Shown here: positions 1 to 6,481 of the stretch, piece after piece
Numbering within the stretch: the stretch's first letter is position 1
How the letters are laid out: each line of letters opens with the position of its first letter
Source: an uncultured bacterium
GTDB taxonomy: Bacteria > Bacillota > Clostridia > Oscillospirales > Ruminococcaceae
NCBI GenBank assembly: GCA_905214345.1
Contig: CAJMLV010000057.1
Location: forward strand, 1-14,383
Reading direction: 5' to 3'
Length of the DNA stretch: 14,383 nucleotides
Made by a program: the position numbers and the translations under genes
The notes under the pieces: generated by a model
The model's input: the letters and a program-made list of their open reading frames with translations, nothing else
Told to the model about the DNA's origin: nothing
Database searches by the model: none

Positions 1-1
1 A

Positions 2-334
2 CAGATGGAGTACGGCGGCATTGATTTTTCCCGCATCCCGGAACTGATGCTGGCCAGCGCCGAAGCCATGGACAAACTGGCCGACCTGGACCCGGAATTT
101 CCCACCCTGGTGCGGCAGTGCGCCAAGGAGGCGGGCCTGCTGGAACGGGACCTGTGGCGGCAGACCGAAGCCGCCTCGGAAGAAAAGATGCGCAAGGCGG
201 GGGTCACCGTGACCACTTTGGACGAAGAGGAACTGGAACGGTTCCGCCAGGCCACCGCCCCCATCTACCACATGTACGCCGACCAGAAAGCCCTCATCCG
301 CCGCATCCTGAACGCCGCCCCCGACGGGGAATAA
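2..334 (+). CDS. TRAP transporter solute-binding protein (DctP family), C-terminal part
   Basis: Only the last 110 or so codons are present; the frame is open to the window edge, so the real start lies upstream and the ATG at 5 is probably internal. The visible part resembles the C-terminus of DctP-type binding proteins, the extracytoplasmic receptors of TRAP transporters: a helix with alternating charged residues (FPTLVRQCAKEAG, then LLERDLWRQTEAASEEKM), then KAGVTVTTLDEEELERFRQ and a final APIYHMYADQKALIRRI. The order long helix, 'aGV.V..ld..el..Fr', then 'PiY..ya' is the usual family ending. A rho-independent terminator starts 46 bases after the stop, so the following dctP belongs to a separate unit. 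Family is inferred from the C-terminal pattern only; the ligand cannot be told. Confidence 0.7.
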   Translation, partial: QMEYGGIDFSRIPELMLASAEAMDKLADLDPEFPTLVRQCAKEAGLLERDLWRQTEAASEEKMRKAGVTVTTLDEEELERFRQATAPIYHMYADQKALIRRILNAAPDGE

Positions 335-379
335 AGGCGGCATTTTGCCTGTATTTCTCCTGTTTTCTGCTCTTTTGCC

Positions 380-416
380 GCGCCGGAAAGTCCAAAAAGC
401 TTTCCGGCGCCTTTTT
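380..416 (+). terminator. Rho-independent terminator after the first DctP gene
   Basis: Perfect 11-bp stem GCGCCGGAAAG (380-390) / CTTTCCGGCGC (400-410) with a 9-base A-rich loop, followed at once by CTTTTT (411-416). It has the correct polarity for the plus-strand gene that ends at 334. Confidence 0.9.
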
Positions 417-440
417 ACATTCTGCACAATCCGCCCCCGA

Positions 441-530
441 CAGGTTTTGGGAACCTGCACAAAAGCCATTTGCAAATTTTTTTGGAAAACAGTACATTTT
501 TTGCTCCTATTGCAGGCGTTTTGAAAAACG
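441..530. promoter_or_regulatory. Palindrome cluster upstream of the TRAP operon
   Basis: Three short inverted repeats lie in the AT-rich stretch before dctP. They are CAGGTT-N5-AACCTG (441-457, perfect 6-bp arms), ATTTGCAAAT (468-477, perfect 10-bp palindrome) and CGTTTT-GA-AAAACG (517-530, perfect 6-bp arms). They surround the candidate promoters and could be operators for a regulator of the TRAP genes. No known regulator motif was recognised; the role is inferred from position and symmetry. Confidence 0.35.
470..498 (+). promoter_or_regulatory. Candidate sigma-70 promoter for the TRAP operon
   Basis: TTGCAA (470-475) and TACATT (493-498) are separated by 17 bases in an AT-rich region just after the upstream terminator. 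Each box matches consensus at four of six positions. A second pair of similar quality, TTGCAG (510-515) and TAAAGT (533-538), also has 17-base spacing, so the exact promoter is uncertain. A promoter is needed here because the upstream gene is terminated. Confidence 0.45.
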
Positions 531-551
531 GATAAAGTGAAATCACAGACA

Positions 552-593
552 GGGCGGCCCGCTGGAGAGGCCGTCCCAATATGCCGAAAGGCA
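552..593 (+). other. Two small hairpins in the dctP 5' leader
   Basis: GGGCGGCC (552-559) can pair with GGCCGTCC (569-576) with one G-U pair. TGCC-GAAA-GGCA (582-593) is a 4-bp stem closed by a GNRA-type tetraloop, directly before the ribosome binding site at 600-605. This may be simple leader structure affecting mRNA stability or ribosome access. No riboswitch family fits. Confidence 0.35.
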
Positions 594-614
594 AAAGATA
601 AGGAGAAATCACCC

Positions 615-1706
615 ATGAAAAAGCTGCTTTCCCTGACCCTGGCCGCTGCCATGGCGCTGAGCCTGGCTGCCTGCGGCGGCGCTCCCTATGAGTCCACCGC
701 CCCCGCCACCGATTCCGGCGCTTCCGCCGAAACATCCGAAGCCGCCGGCGAGGCCACCGGCAACATTGCCGACGCTGCCAACGACCCCGCCGTGACCCTG
801 GTCTACGCCGAGGTCAACCCCCTGGACACCATCGTTGGCCAGACGGCCACCGCCTTCAAGGAGAAGGTGGAAGAGCTGTCCGGCGGTTCCATCACCATTG
901 ACATCCAGGCTTCCGGCGTGCTGGGTTCCGAGAACGACGTTCTGGACAACATCCTGGCCGGCGGTGACACCATCGACATCTCCCGCATCTCCGCTTTCGC
1001 TCTGACCAGCTACGGCTGCGAAAAGTCCATGCTGCTCTCCATCCCCTTCACCTGGGAAAGCCGTGAGCACTGGTGGAACTTCGCCAACTCCGACCTGGCG
1101 CAGGAATTCCTGAACGACCCCCAGGAACTGGGCCTGCCCATCCGCGGCGTCTTCTACGGCGAAGAGGGCTTCCGTCACTTCTTCACCGCCGAGCCTGTTT
1201 CCGGCATTGAGGACCTGAAGGGCATGAAGCTGCGCGTGTCCAACGACCCCGTCATGAACGGCATGGTGGAAGGCCTGGGCGCTTATCCCACCGTCGTTTC
1301 CTTCAACGAACTGTACAGCGCTCTGCAGACCGGCGTTGTGGACGGCGCTGAACAGCCCATCGCCAACTACAAGTCCAACGCCTTCCCCGAAGTGGCCAAC
1401 AACCTGATCCTGGACGGCCACACCCTGGGCGCCGTGCAGGTGGTCATCACCGACAACGCCTGGAGCAAGCTGACCGCCAACCAGCAGGCCTGCATCATGG
1501 AAGCCGGCAAGTATGCGCAGGAATTCAACGCCCAGCTGTCCGAGACCGAAGAAAACAAGGTCCTGGAAGAGCTGAAAGCGGAAGGCTGCAACGTGGTGGA
1601 AGTGCCCGACAAGCAGGTCTGGGCCGATGCCTGCGCCAAGGTCATTGAGGAGAACACCGCTTCTCAGGCCGAGCTGTACCAGCAGCTGAAGGATTTCGCC
1701 AACTGA
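615..1706 (+). CDS. dctP: TRAP transporter solute-binding lipoprotein DctP
   Basis: Binding protein of a TRAP transporter, which captures a carboxylate (often an organic or sugar acid) outside the membrane and delivers it to the ion-driven DctQM permease. The ATG at 615 is chosen because AAGGAG (600-605) sits 9 bases upstream and the protein then starts with a lipoprotein signal (MKKLLSL...LSLAAC, lipid-anchored Cys20). The open frame extends to 537 but those codons look like leader DNA. The 363-residue product has normal DctP length. Family features are the SGIEDLKGMKLRV segment, whose arginine (about residue 207) corresponds to the conserved carboxylate-binding arginine, and the ALQTGVVDGAEQPIANY segment. 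dctQ and dctM follow on the same strand. Ligand unknown; an acid sugar would fit the downstream tetronate-type genes but this is only context. Confidence 0.93.
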   Translation: MKKLLSLTLAAAMALSLAACGGAPYESTAPATDSGASAETSEAAGEATGNIADAANDPAVTLVYAEVNPLDTIVGQTATAFKEKVEELSGGSITIDIQASGVLGSENDVLDNILAGGDTIDISRISAFALTSYGCEKSMLLSIPFTWESREHWWNFANSDLAQEFLNDPQELGLPIRGVFYGEEGFRHFFTAEPVSGIEDLKGMKLRVSNDPVMNGMVEGLGAYPTVVSFNELYSALQTGVVDGAEQPIANYKSNAFPEVANNLILDGHTLGAVQVVITDNAWSKLTANQQACIMEAGKYAQEFNAQLSETEENKVLEELKAEGCNVVEVPDKQVWADACAKVIEENTASQAELYQQLKDFAN

Positions 1707-1799
1707 TCCGGCGGACCTGATCGCTGCCCCATTTCCGGCAACTGAATGATGCGGGGTGTCGGGAAATACAACCCGCGCCCTGCTTCTTTTTGAGATTGG

Positions 1800-2336
1800 T
1801 TGAGGAGGAAACTGCATGCCAAGATCTTTGAAACACTGGACAAAATACGCCCCTTTTACGATGCGGCGTACAATGTGATCATGTTCGTCTGCAAGCTGCT
1901 GGTGGCCGACATCCTGATCACTTCCTACGCCGTGCTTGGCCGTTACATCCCCTTTATCGCGGACCCCTCCTGGTCGGAGGAAGTGGTGCTGACCCTGATG
2001 AGCTACATGGCGGTGCTGTCCGCCGCGCTGGCCATCCGCCGCGGCTCCCACATCCGCATGACCGCCTTTGACGCCTACCTGCCCAAAGGCCTGGTCAAAT
2101 TCCTGGACATCCTGGCCGATGTGGCCGTGCTGGCCCTGGGCATCATCATGCTGGTCTACGGCTGGAACTACGCTTCCACCCTGGGCGGCCGCGGCTTCTA
2201 TGTGTCCATGCCCTGGCTGTCCCGTTTCTGGATGTACTTCCCCGTGCCGCTGGCCGGCGTGGCCATGATCATCTTTGAGATCGAGGCCATCTACACCCAC
2301 ATCAAGAGCTTTTTCGTAAAGGAGGCCCAGGCGTAA
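1800..2336 (+). CDS. dctQ: TRAP transporter small permease DctQ, start codon apparently disrupted
   Basis: Small four-helix membrane subunit of the TRAP transporter. The frame encodes hydrophobic helices (FVCKLLVADILITSYAVLGRYI; VVLTLMSYMAVLSAALAIRRG; LVKFLDILADVAVLALGIIML; FWMYFPVPLAGVAMIIFEIEAIY), and the sequence S-hydrophobic-ALAIRRGSHIRM matches the DctQ 'a..RgeHIrv' signature. The coordinates give the longest open frame, whose TTG at 1800 overlaps the ribosome binding site and is unlikely to be used. AGGAGG (1803-1808) points to the ATG at 1816, but that ATG is one base out of frame and stops at 1876-1878 after 20 codons. Adding one G (ATG-GCC-AAG instead of ATG-CC-AAG) would give a normal start, MAKIFETLDKIRPFYD. 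The next in-frame ATG is at 1881 and would still keep the first membrane helix. Identity is secure; the start is not. Confidence 0.85.
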   Translation: MRRKLHAKIFETLDKIRPFYDAAYNVIMFVCKLLVADILITSYAVLGRYIPFIADPSWSEEVVLTLMSYMAVLSAALAIRRGSHIRMTAFDAYLPKGLVKFLDILADVAVLALGIIMLVYGWNYASTLGGRGFYVSMPWLSRFWMYFPVPLAGVAMIIFEIEAIYTHIKSFFVKEAQA

Positions 2337-2337
2337 T

Positions 2338-3108
2338 ATGGATATGCAGACACTTGCCATCATCGTGCTGCCGGGCAGCTTCTTCCTGATGATCCTGCTG
2401 CGCTTCCCCATCGCCTACGCGGTGGCGCTGTCCACCGTCTTCTGCCTGGGCGTGCAGGGGCTCAGCTTCAACACCCTGTGCCAGCAGATGGTCAAGGGCA
2501 TCTCGTCCTTCAGCCTGATGGCCGTTCCCTTCTTCATCACCATGGGCGTGCTCATGGGTTCCGGCGGCATCAGTGAAAAGCTCATCGCCCTGGCAAACGC
2601 CTGCGTGGGCTGGATGCGCGGCGGCATGGCCATGGTCAACATCGTGGCCTCCTACTTCTTCGGCGGCATCTCCGGTTCCGCTTCCGCGGACACCGCCTCC
2701 ATCGGTTCCATCATGATCCCCATGATGGTGGACCAGGGCTATGACGCCGACTTCTCCACCGCCGTCACCATCACCTCCTCCTGCGAGGGCCTGCTGGTTC
2801 CCCCCAGCCATAACATGGTCATCTACGCCACCACCGCCGGCGGCATCAGCGTGGGCAGCCTGTTCCTGGCCGGTTACATTCCCGGCGCGGTCCTGGCCCT
2901 GAGCCTGATGATCGGTTCCTACATCATCTCGGTGCGCCGCAACTATCCCAAAGGCGACCGCTTCAACCTGATGGTCTTCTTCAAGCAGCTGGGCATCTCC
3001 ATCTGGGCGCTGGCCGCCATCATCATCGTGGTCTTCGGCGTCGTGGGCGGCGTGTTCATTCCCAAGCTCTGCGGCTATGTTCCCAGCGTGACCCCCGCCT
3101 GGTTCTGA
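2338..3108 (+). CDS. dctM: TRAP transporter large permease DctM, C-terminally truncated
   Basis: Large membrane subunit that forms the ion-coupled channel of the TRAP transporter. The ATG at 2338 lies one base after the dctQ stop, with AAAGGAGG at 2318-2325. The first 240 residues follow the family: LRFPIAYA near residue 22, MAVPFFITMGVLM (61-73), the GGISGSASADTASIGSIMIP block (109-128), and SLFLAGYIPG (174-183). The chain ends at 256 residues, whereas DctM proteins usually have about 425. The expected continuation after VVGGVF (235-240), normally TPTEAAA, is missing. The last residues GYVPSVTPAWF loosely resemble the normal extreme C-terminus (TYVP...), which would fit an internal deletion. 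A terminator follows 38 bases later, leaving no room for the lost half. The product is probably inactive unless another DctM replaces it. Confidence 0.88.
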   Translation: MDMQTLAIIVLPGSFFLMILLRFPIAYAVALSTVFCLGVQGLSFNTLCQQMVKGISSFSLMAVPFFITMGVLMGSGGISEKLIALANACVGWMRGGMAMVNIVASYFFGGISGSASADTASIGSIMIPMMVDQGYDADFSTAVTITSSCEGLLVPPSHNMVIYATTAGGISVGSLFLAGYIPGAVLALSLMIGSYIISVRRNYPKGDRFNLMVFFKQLGISIWALAAIIIVVFGVVGGVFIPKLCGYVPSVTPAWF

Positions 3109-3145
3109 GGGTAAGCTGAACACAAACCCCTGACCTCCCAAATAT

Positions 3146-3179
3146 AAAGCCCGGCAGAGACCAGCTCTGCCGGGCTTTT
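3146..3179. terminator. Bidirectional rho-independent terminator between convergent operons
   Basis: Perfect 14-bp stem AAAGCCCGGCAGAG (3146-3159) / CTCTGCCGGGCTTT (3165-3178) with loop ACCAG. The plus strand continues with CTTTT and the minus strand with TTTATATTT, so it can stop both the TRAP operon and the facing operon that ends at 3311. Confidence 0.9.
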
Positions 3180-3232
3180 GCTATCTCACAGGCATGCCCA
3201 TCTTGCAGGGCATATATCCGATGCGCAGATGC

Positions 3233-3266
3233 ACAGAAGGCGGGACCATGCGGTCCCGCCTTCTGT
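3233..3266. repeat. Perfect 15-bp hairpin downstream of the propeller gene
   Basis: ACAGAAGGCGGGACC (3233-3247) pairs perfectly with GGTCCCGCCTTCTGT (3252-3266) around a 4-base loop ATGC. It lies 44 bases beyond the minus-strand stop at 3311. Neither strand has a T-run after it, so it is not a classical terminator by itself. It may protect the 3' end of the minus-strand mRNA or act together with the hairpin at 3146-3179. Confidence 0.7.
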
Positions 3267-3310
3267 CAAGGGGAGAAATCCTGATTCTTTCGGTTGCTGC
3301 CCGGCTGTTC

Positions 3311-4480
3311 TCAGCGCTGGCAGGGCATGGCCGGATCGTCCTCGGCGCCGCGGCAGGTCTTTTCGCCCCGCACCCAGGCTTCGTCCACGCACAGATACTT
3401 GATGCGCTTGCGGCGGCCCCAGGCATAGGCAATGTGGATCATGCCGTCCCGGCTCTGCATCATGACGGGGTACTCATACCGGCGGTTGTTGATGTCGTTC
3501 CAGGGACCGACGAACCCTTCGCCATGTTCCACGATGCGGCGCCAGGGCCAGGTTTCGCCGCCGTCCTCCGAGATGGCCACCGTGACGGGGCAGCGCTGGT
3601 CGGGCCAGACGGTGCGGCTGCCATCGTCGTTGAAAGCCACATCGTTGTACACCACCGCAATGGCGCCGCTCTGCAGCACCACCGCCGAAATGCTGGCGTT
3701 GTTGTTGCGCAGCACGGTAGGCTGGGGAGCGCTCCAGGTTTCGCCGTTGTCCAGGGATACCGAACGGTAGATGTGGTCGGCGGCGCGGCTGCGCAGCAGG
3801 CAGACCAGCTTGCCGGGCTCCACTTCCAGCACGTTGCCGTGAACACGGCCCCGGCTTTCCGGCATTTCCACGGCGCGCCAGGTACGGCCTTCGTCATCGG
3901 AGATCTGCAGCACGGTAACATCGCTGCCCAGACGGGTGCCGTCCTGGGCGCAGAGGAAGTTGTTGAAGATCCACCGGCCGTTGGAGAGCACCTGGATCTT
4001 CTGGCGGCAGAAGGAACCTTCCTTGGTGAACATCGCCTCGGTGGGGCCCCAGGTATGGCCGCCGTCCCGGGAGATCTTGCGGCGGATCTCCGCCGTGCAC
4101 TGCATGCTCACGCCTTCAGGGAGGTCATCGGGTTTTGTGGCCTGGGCCGTGTACATGAGCCAGATCTCCCCGTTGGGAGCCAGGAAAAGGGAGGGGTTCT
4201 GCTCGCTGCGGGTGGGGTCGTCGGATACGATGACCGGCGTGCTCCACTGGCTGGCGCCTGCTTCCAGGCGGGCCACCGCGATGCTCACATCGGCGTTGCC
4301 TTCCCAGGAACCGGCAAACCAGCAGCAGAGCAGGTCGCCGTTATCCAGTTCCAGCAGGTCGGGGGCATGGCAGCTTTGCCAGGGGTTGGGGATCAGGGAT
4401 TCCACCATATCCAGGGCAACGTCGCGGTACAGGCGGCCGTCATCCCCCAGAGCGGGCAGATCAATGATGGTACGGTTCAT
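3311..4480 (-). CDS. Sialidase-fold (BNR/Asp-box) beta-propeller protein, probable cytoplasmic glycosidase
   Basis: Resembles BNR_2-type sialidase-like six-bladed propellers. Four Asp-box motifs (S-x-D-x-G-x-T-W) are visible: SRDGGHTW (137-144), SDDEGRTW (194-201), SLDNGETW (242-249) and SEDGGETW (304-311). The N-terminal block SCHAPDLLELDNGDLLCCWFAG (36-57) and the end YPVMMQSRDGMIHIAYAWGRRKRIKYL are typical of this subgroup. The FRIP-type segment carrying the first catalytic arginine of true sialidases is not seen; a histidine stands in the corresponding N-terminal block. No signal peptide is present, so it should act inside the cell on imported material. The ATG at 4480 is supported by AAAGGAG at normal spacing, and it lies 15 bases after the permease stop. 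The substrate is unknown: removal of a terminal sugar or acid sugar is inferred from fold and context, and sialic acid should not be assumed. Confidence 0.85.
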   Translation of the reverse strand: MNRTIIDLPALGDDGRLYRDVALDMVESLIPNPWQSCHAPDLLELDNGDLLCCWFAGSWEGNADVSIAVARLEAGASQWSTPVIVSDDPTRSEQNPSLFLAPNGEIWLMYTAQATKPDDLPEGVSMQCTAEIRRKISRDGGHTWGPTEAMFTKEGSFCRQKIQVLSNGRWIFNNFLCAQDGTRLGSDVTVLQISDDEGRTWRAVEMPESRGRVHGNVLEVEPGKLVCLLRSRAADHIYRSVSLDNGETWSAPQPTVLRNNNASISAVVLQSGAIAVVYNDVAFNDDGSRTVWPDQRCPVTVAISEDGGETWPWRRIVEHGEGFVGPWNDINNRRYEYPVMMQSRDGMIHIAYAWGRRKRIKYLCVDEAWVRGEKTCRGAEDDPAMPCQR

Positions 4481-4495
4481 GCAAGAACTCCTTTC

Positions 4496-5392
4496 TCAGC
4501 CCTTCACAGAGCCGATGAGAACACCTTTCTTGAAGTATTTCTGTACGAAGGGATACACGCAGACGATGGGCAGCATGGCAATGAAGATGGCCGCTGCTTT
4601 CAGGTTCTGCTGGTTCAGGGTAATGCCGTCAATGACCACGTTCTTGAAGGTCGTGCCGGATGCACCGTCGGTGATGACGACGCTCTGCAGGACCTGCTGG
4701 ATGGTCTTGAGATTATCGCTCTTCAAATAGATCTGGGGCAGCATGTACTGGTTCCAGATGGACACGGCGTAGAAGGTGGCGATGGTGGCAATGATGGTGG
4801 TGGACAAGGGCAGATACACCTTTGTCAGGATATGCAGATCATTGGCACCGTCCACCACGGCGGCTTCCTCCAGTTCCTTGGGGATACCGTCCAGGAAGGT
4901 CTTGGTGATGATCAGGAACTGGGTGTTGATGGCGCCGGGGATGATCATGACCCAGGGGTTATCCACAAAGCCGAACTGGTTGTAGATGATGTACTGGGGG
5001 ATGATGCCCGCATCGAATACCCAGGTAATGATGAAGATCTTCATCAGCCAGTAGCGATGCTTGAACCGGGGGCGGCTGAGCACATAAGCCGAGATGTAGG
5101 TGCTGAACAGGGCCGCCAGCGTGCCCAGGATGGTATACAGGAAGGAGTTCCGCATACCGGTGAACACATTGAAGCGCGGGGTGGAAAGGATGTAGGAAAA
5201 CGCTTTCAGGTTGAAGCCCATGGGCAGGAAGGTCATCTCGCCCCGGGCCAGGTAGGTGCCGTCGGTGGTAGCCACAAAGAATACATACAGGAAGGGATAC
5301 ACACAGGCCAGCGCCACCAGAAGAAGGATCGTGCCGTTGATCACGTTGAACGGGCCGACTCGATTGAGCCCACTGTGATGCTTTACGCTCAT
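4496..5392 (-). CDS. ABC transporter permease, CUT1 carbohydrate family (LplC-like)
   Basis: Inner-membrane subunit of a carbohydrate ABC importer, pairing with the permease encoded just upstream. The 298-residue protein has a first helix NGTILLLVALACVYPFLYVFF (about 20-40), further helices, and the cytoplasmic EAA loop ELEEAAVVDGANDLHILTK (173-191) that docks the ATPase. It ends with YPFVQKYFKKGVLIGSVKG (280-298), a hallmark of the LplC/YtcP subgroup that handles oligosaccharides and uronate-containing sugars. The ATG at 5392 is chosen because AAAGGAGG precedes it at normal distance; the longer open frame to 5473 overlaps the upstream gene. The gap to that gene is 19 bases. No ATPase gene is present in the operon, so a shared MsmX-type ATPase encoded elsewhere is likely. 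Confidence 0.93.
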   Translation of the reverse strand: MSVKHHSGLNRVGPFNVINGTILLLVALACVYPFLYVFFVATTDGTYLARGEMTFLPMGFNLKAFSYILSTPRFNVFTGMRNSFLYTILGTLAALFSTYISAYVLSRPRFKHRYWLMKIFIITWVFDAGIIPQYIIYNQFGFVDNPWVMIIPGAINTQFLIITKTFLDGIPKELEEAAVVDGANDLHILTKVYLPLSTTIIATIATFYAVSIWNQYMLPQIYLKSDNLKTIQQVLQSVVITDGASGTTFKNVVIDGITLNQQNLKAAAIFIAMLPIVCVYPFVQKYFKKGVLIGSVKG

Positions 5393-5411
5393 ACTTGCAG
5401 ACCCTCCTTTC

Positions 5412-6380
5412 TCAGAACAGACGGGAATCGCTGAATTTATCGGCGATCTTGTTGACGATGATGACCAGCACAAAGGCGATCACCGACTTGAGCACGTTCA
5501 CCGCGGTGCCGTAGCTGTAATCCGGGAAGCCGGTAGACTGGAAGGCGATGCGGTAGACATAGGTCTGGATCACGTCGGCGGTGGAGTAGGTGCCGGTGTT
5601 GTACATCAGCAGGATACGGTCCAGGTTGACCGTGAAGATGTTGCCCACGCTGATGATGAGCATGGTGATGACCGAGGTGGAAATGCTGGGCAGGGTGATG
5701 CGCCACATCTTGGTCCAGCGGGAAGCGCCGTCCATGTCCGCCGCCTCATACAGGGTTGGGTCGATGTTCATCATGGCGGCGATGTAGATGATGGCGGAAT
5801 AGCCGAAGGTCTGCCAGATCTCCAGGATCACATACAGCGGCCGGAACCATTCCGGTTTGGACATGAAGTTGATGCTTTCGCCGCCCATGCGGGTGATGAT
5901 CATGTTGACAAGACCCGAACTGGGGGACAGCAGCGTGTACATGATACTGACCATGACCGCCGCCGAGATGAAGTAGGGCAGAAAGCTCAGGGACTGCACG
6001 GTGCCCCGCAGCCATTTGGAGCGGACCTCGTTGAGGAAAAGTGCGAAGATGATGGGGACCGGAAAGACGACCACCACCGACAAAAATGCCAGTATGATGG
6101 TGTTTTTTGTGATTGTCCAGATATACTGGTCCTGCAGGATGCGGGCAAACTGCTGCAAGCCCACCCATTCACTGCCGAAAACGCCCTTGGCCGCACTGAA
6201 ATCTTCGAACGCAATGACCATGGCTCCCACCGGGCCGATCTTGAACAGAACCAGGATCAGGAAACCGGGGACCATCAGCAAATACAGCAGGTAATTCCGT
6301 TTTATGTCTTTTTTAATCCGAGCCCACAGCGGCGCCTTCGGCTCAGCCAGTTCCGCTGTCTTTTTTGTGCGTTTCGGCAT
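5412..6380 (-). CDS. ABC transporter permease, CUT1 carbohydrate family (LplB-like)
   Basis: Partner permease of the same sugar importer, 322 residues. A basic N-terminus (MPKRTKK, then RIKKDIKRNY) precedes the first helix LLYLLMVPGFLILVLF (31-46), as is usual for LplB/YteP proteins. The EAA loop is YEAADMDGASRWTKMWRITL (211-230), followed by P231. The end NKIADKFSDSRLF matches the subgroup, which commonly ends with a short '..sdysLf' tail. The ATG at 6380 has AAAGGAG at suitable spacing. It is separated from the binding-protein gene by 101 bases that hold a strong hairpin, and from the next permease by 19 bases. Confidence 0.93.
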   Translation of the reverse strand: MPKRTKKTAELAEPKAPLWARIKKDIKRNYLLYLLMVPGFLILVLFKIGPVGAMVIAFEDFSAAKGVFGSEWVGLQQFARILQDQYIWTITKNTIILAFLSVVVVFPVPIIFALFLNEVRSKWLRGTVQSLSFLPYFISAAVMVSIMYTLLSPSSGLVNMIITRMGGESINFMSKPEWFRPLYVILEIWQTFGYSAIIYIAAMMNIDPTLYEAADMDGASRWTKMWRITLPSISTSVITMLIISVGNIFTVNLDRILLMYNTGTYSTADVIQTYVYRIAFQSTGFPDYSYGTAVNVLKSVIAFVLVIIVNKIADKFSDSRLF

Positions 6381-6411
6381 GTGGATACTCCTTTCGCCTC
6401 CCCCCGGACCG

Positions 6412-6440
6412 CCGCACCGGCACGGGTGGTGCCGGTGCGG
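6412..6440 (-). other. Intercistronic hairpin between binding-protein and permease genes
   Basis: Perfect 12-bp GC-rich stem CCGCACCGGCAC (6412-6423) / GTGCCGGTGCGG (6429-6440) with a 5-base loop. There is no T-run on the minus strand, so full termination is unlikely. Such hairpins after binding-protein genes often slow 3' exonuclease decay or cause partial attenuation, so that more binding protein than permease is made. Position and structure are seen; function is inferred. Confidence 0.7.
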
Positions 6441-6481
6441 TGTGTTACGGGCCGAAGGGGTGCATGATCAGATGGTTGCTA

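Noticed and set aside
561..606. Glycine-riboswitch-like words (GGAGAG ... GCCGAAAGGCAA) before dctP.
   Set aside because: The segment is too short, lacks the later conserved stretch expected downstream, and the gene is a TRAP receptor. The match is best explained by a small GNRA hairpin.
1727..1790. Possible pseudoknot or attenuator between dctP and dctQ (CCCC/GGGG and ATTTCC/GGAAAT crossing pairs; GCGGG/CCCGC stem followed by a T-rich stretch).
   Set aside because: The stems are only 4-6 bp and the T-rich stretch is not directly after a stem, so chance pairing in GC-rich DNA is likely.
609..2411. A 600-codon open frame on the minus strand across dctP and dctQ.
   Set aside because: Its composition is low-complexity (Gly, His, Val, Gln, Asp-rich) and it is antisense to well-recognised TRAP genes. 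Long antisense frames are expected in GC-rich coding DNA.
3194..5434. A 746-codon open frame on the plus strand across the propeller and permease genes.
   Set aside because: It is His/Gly/Ala/Val-rich antisense shadow of well-recognised genes, without a convincing ribosome site or family motif. The same applies to the long plus-strand frames at 6708-8159, 8245-10125 and 10263-11660.
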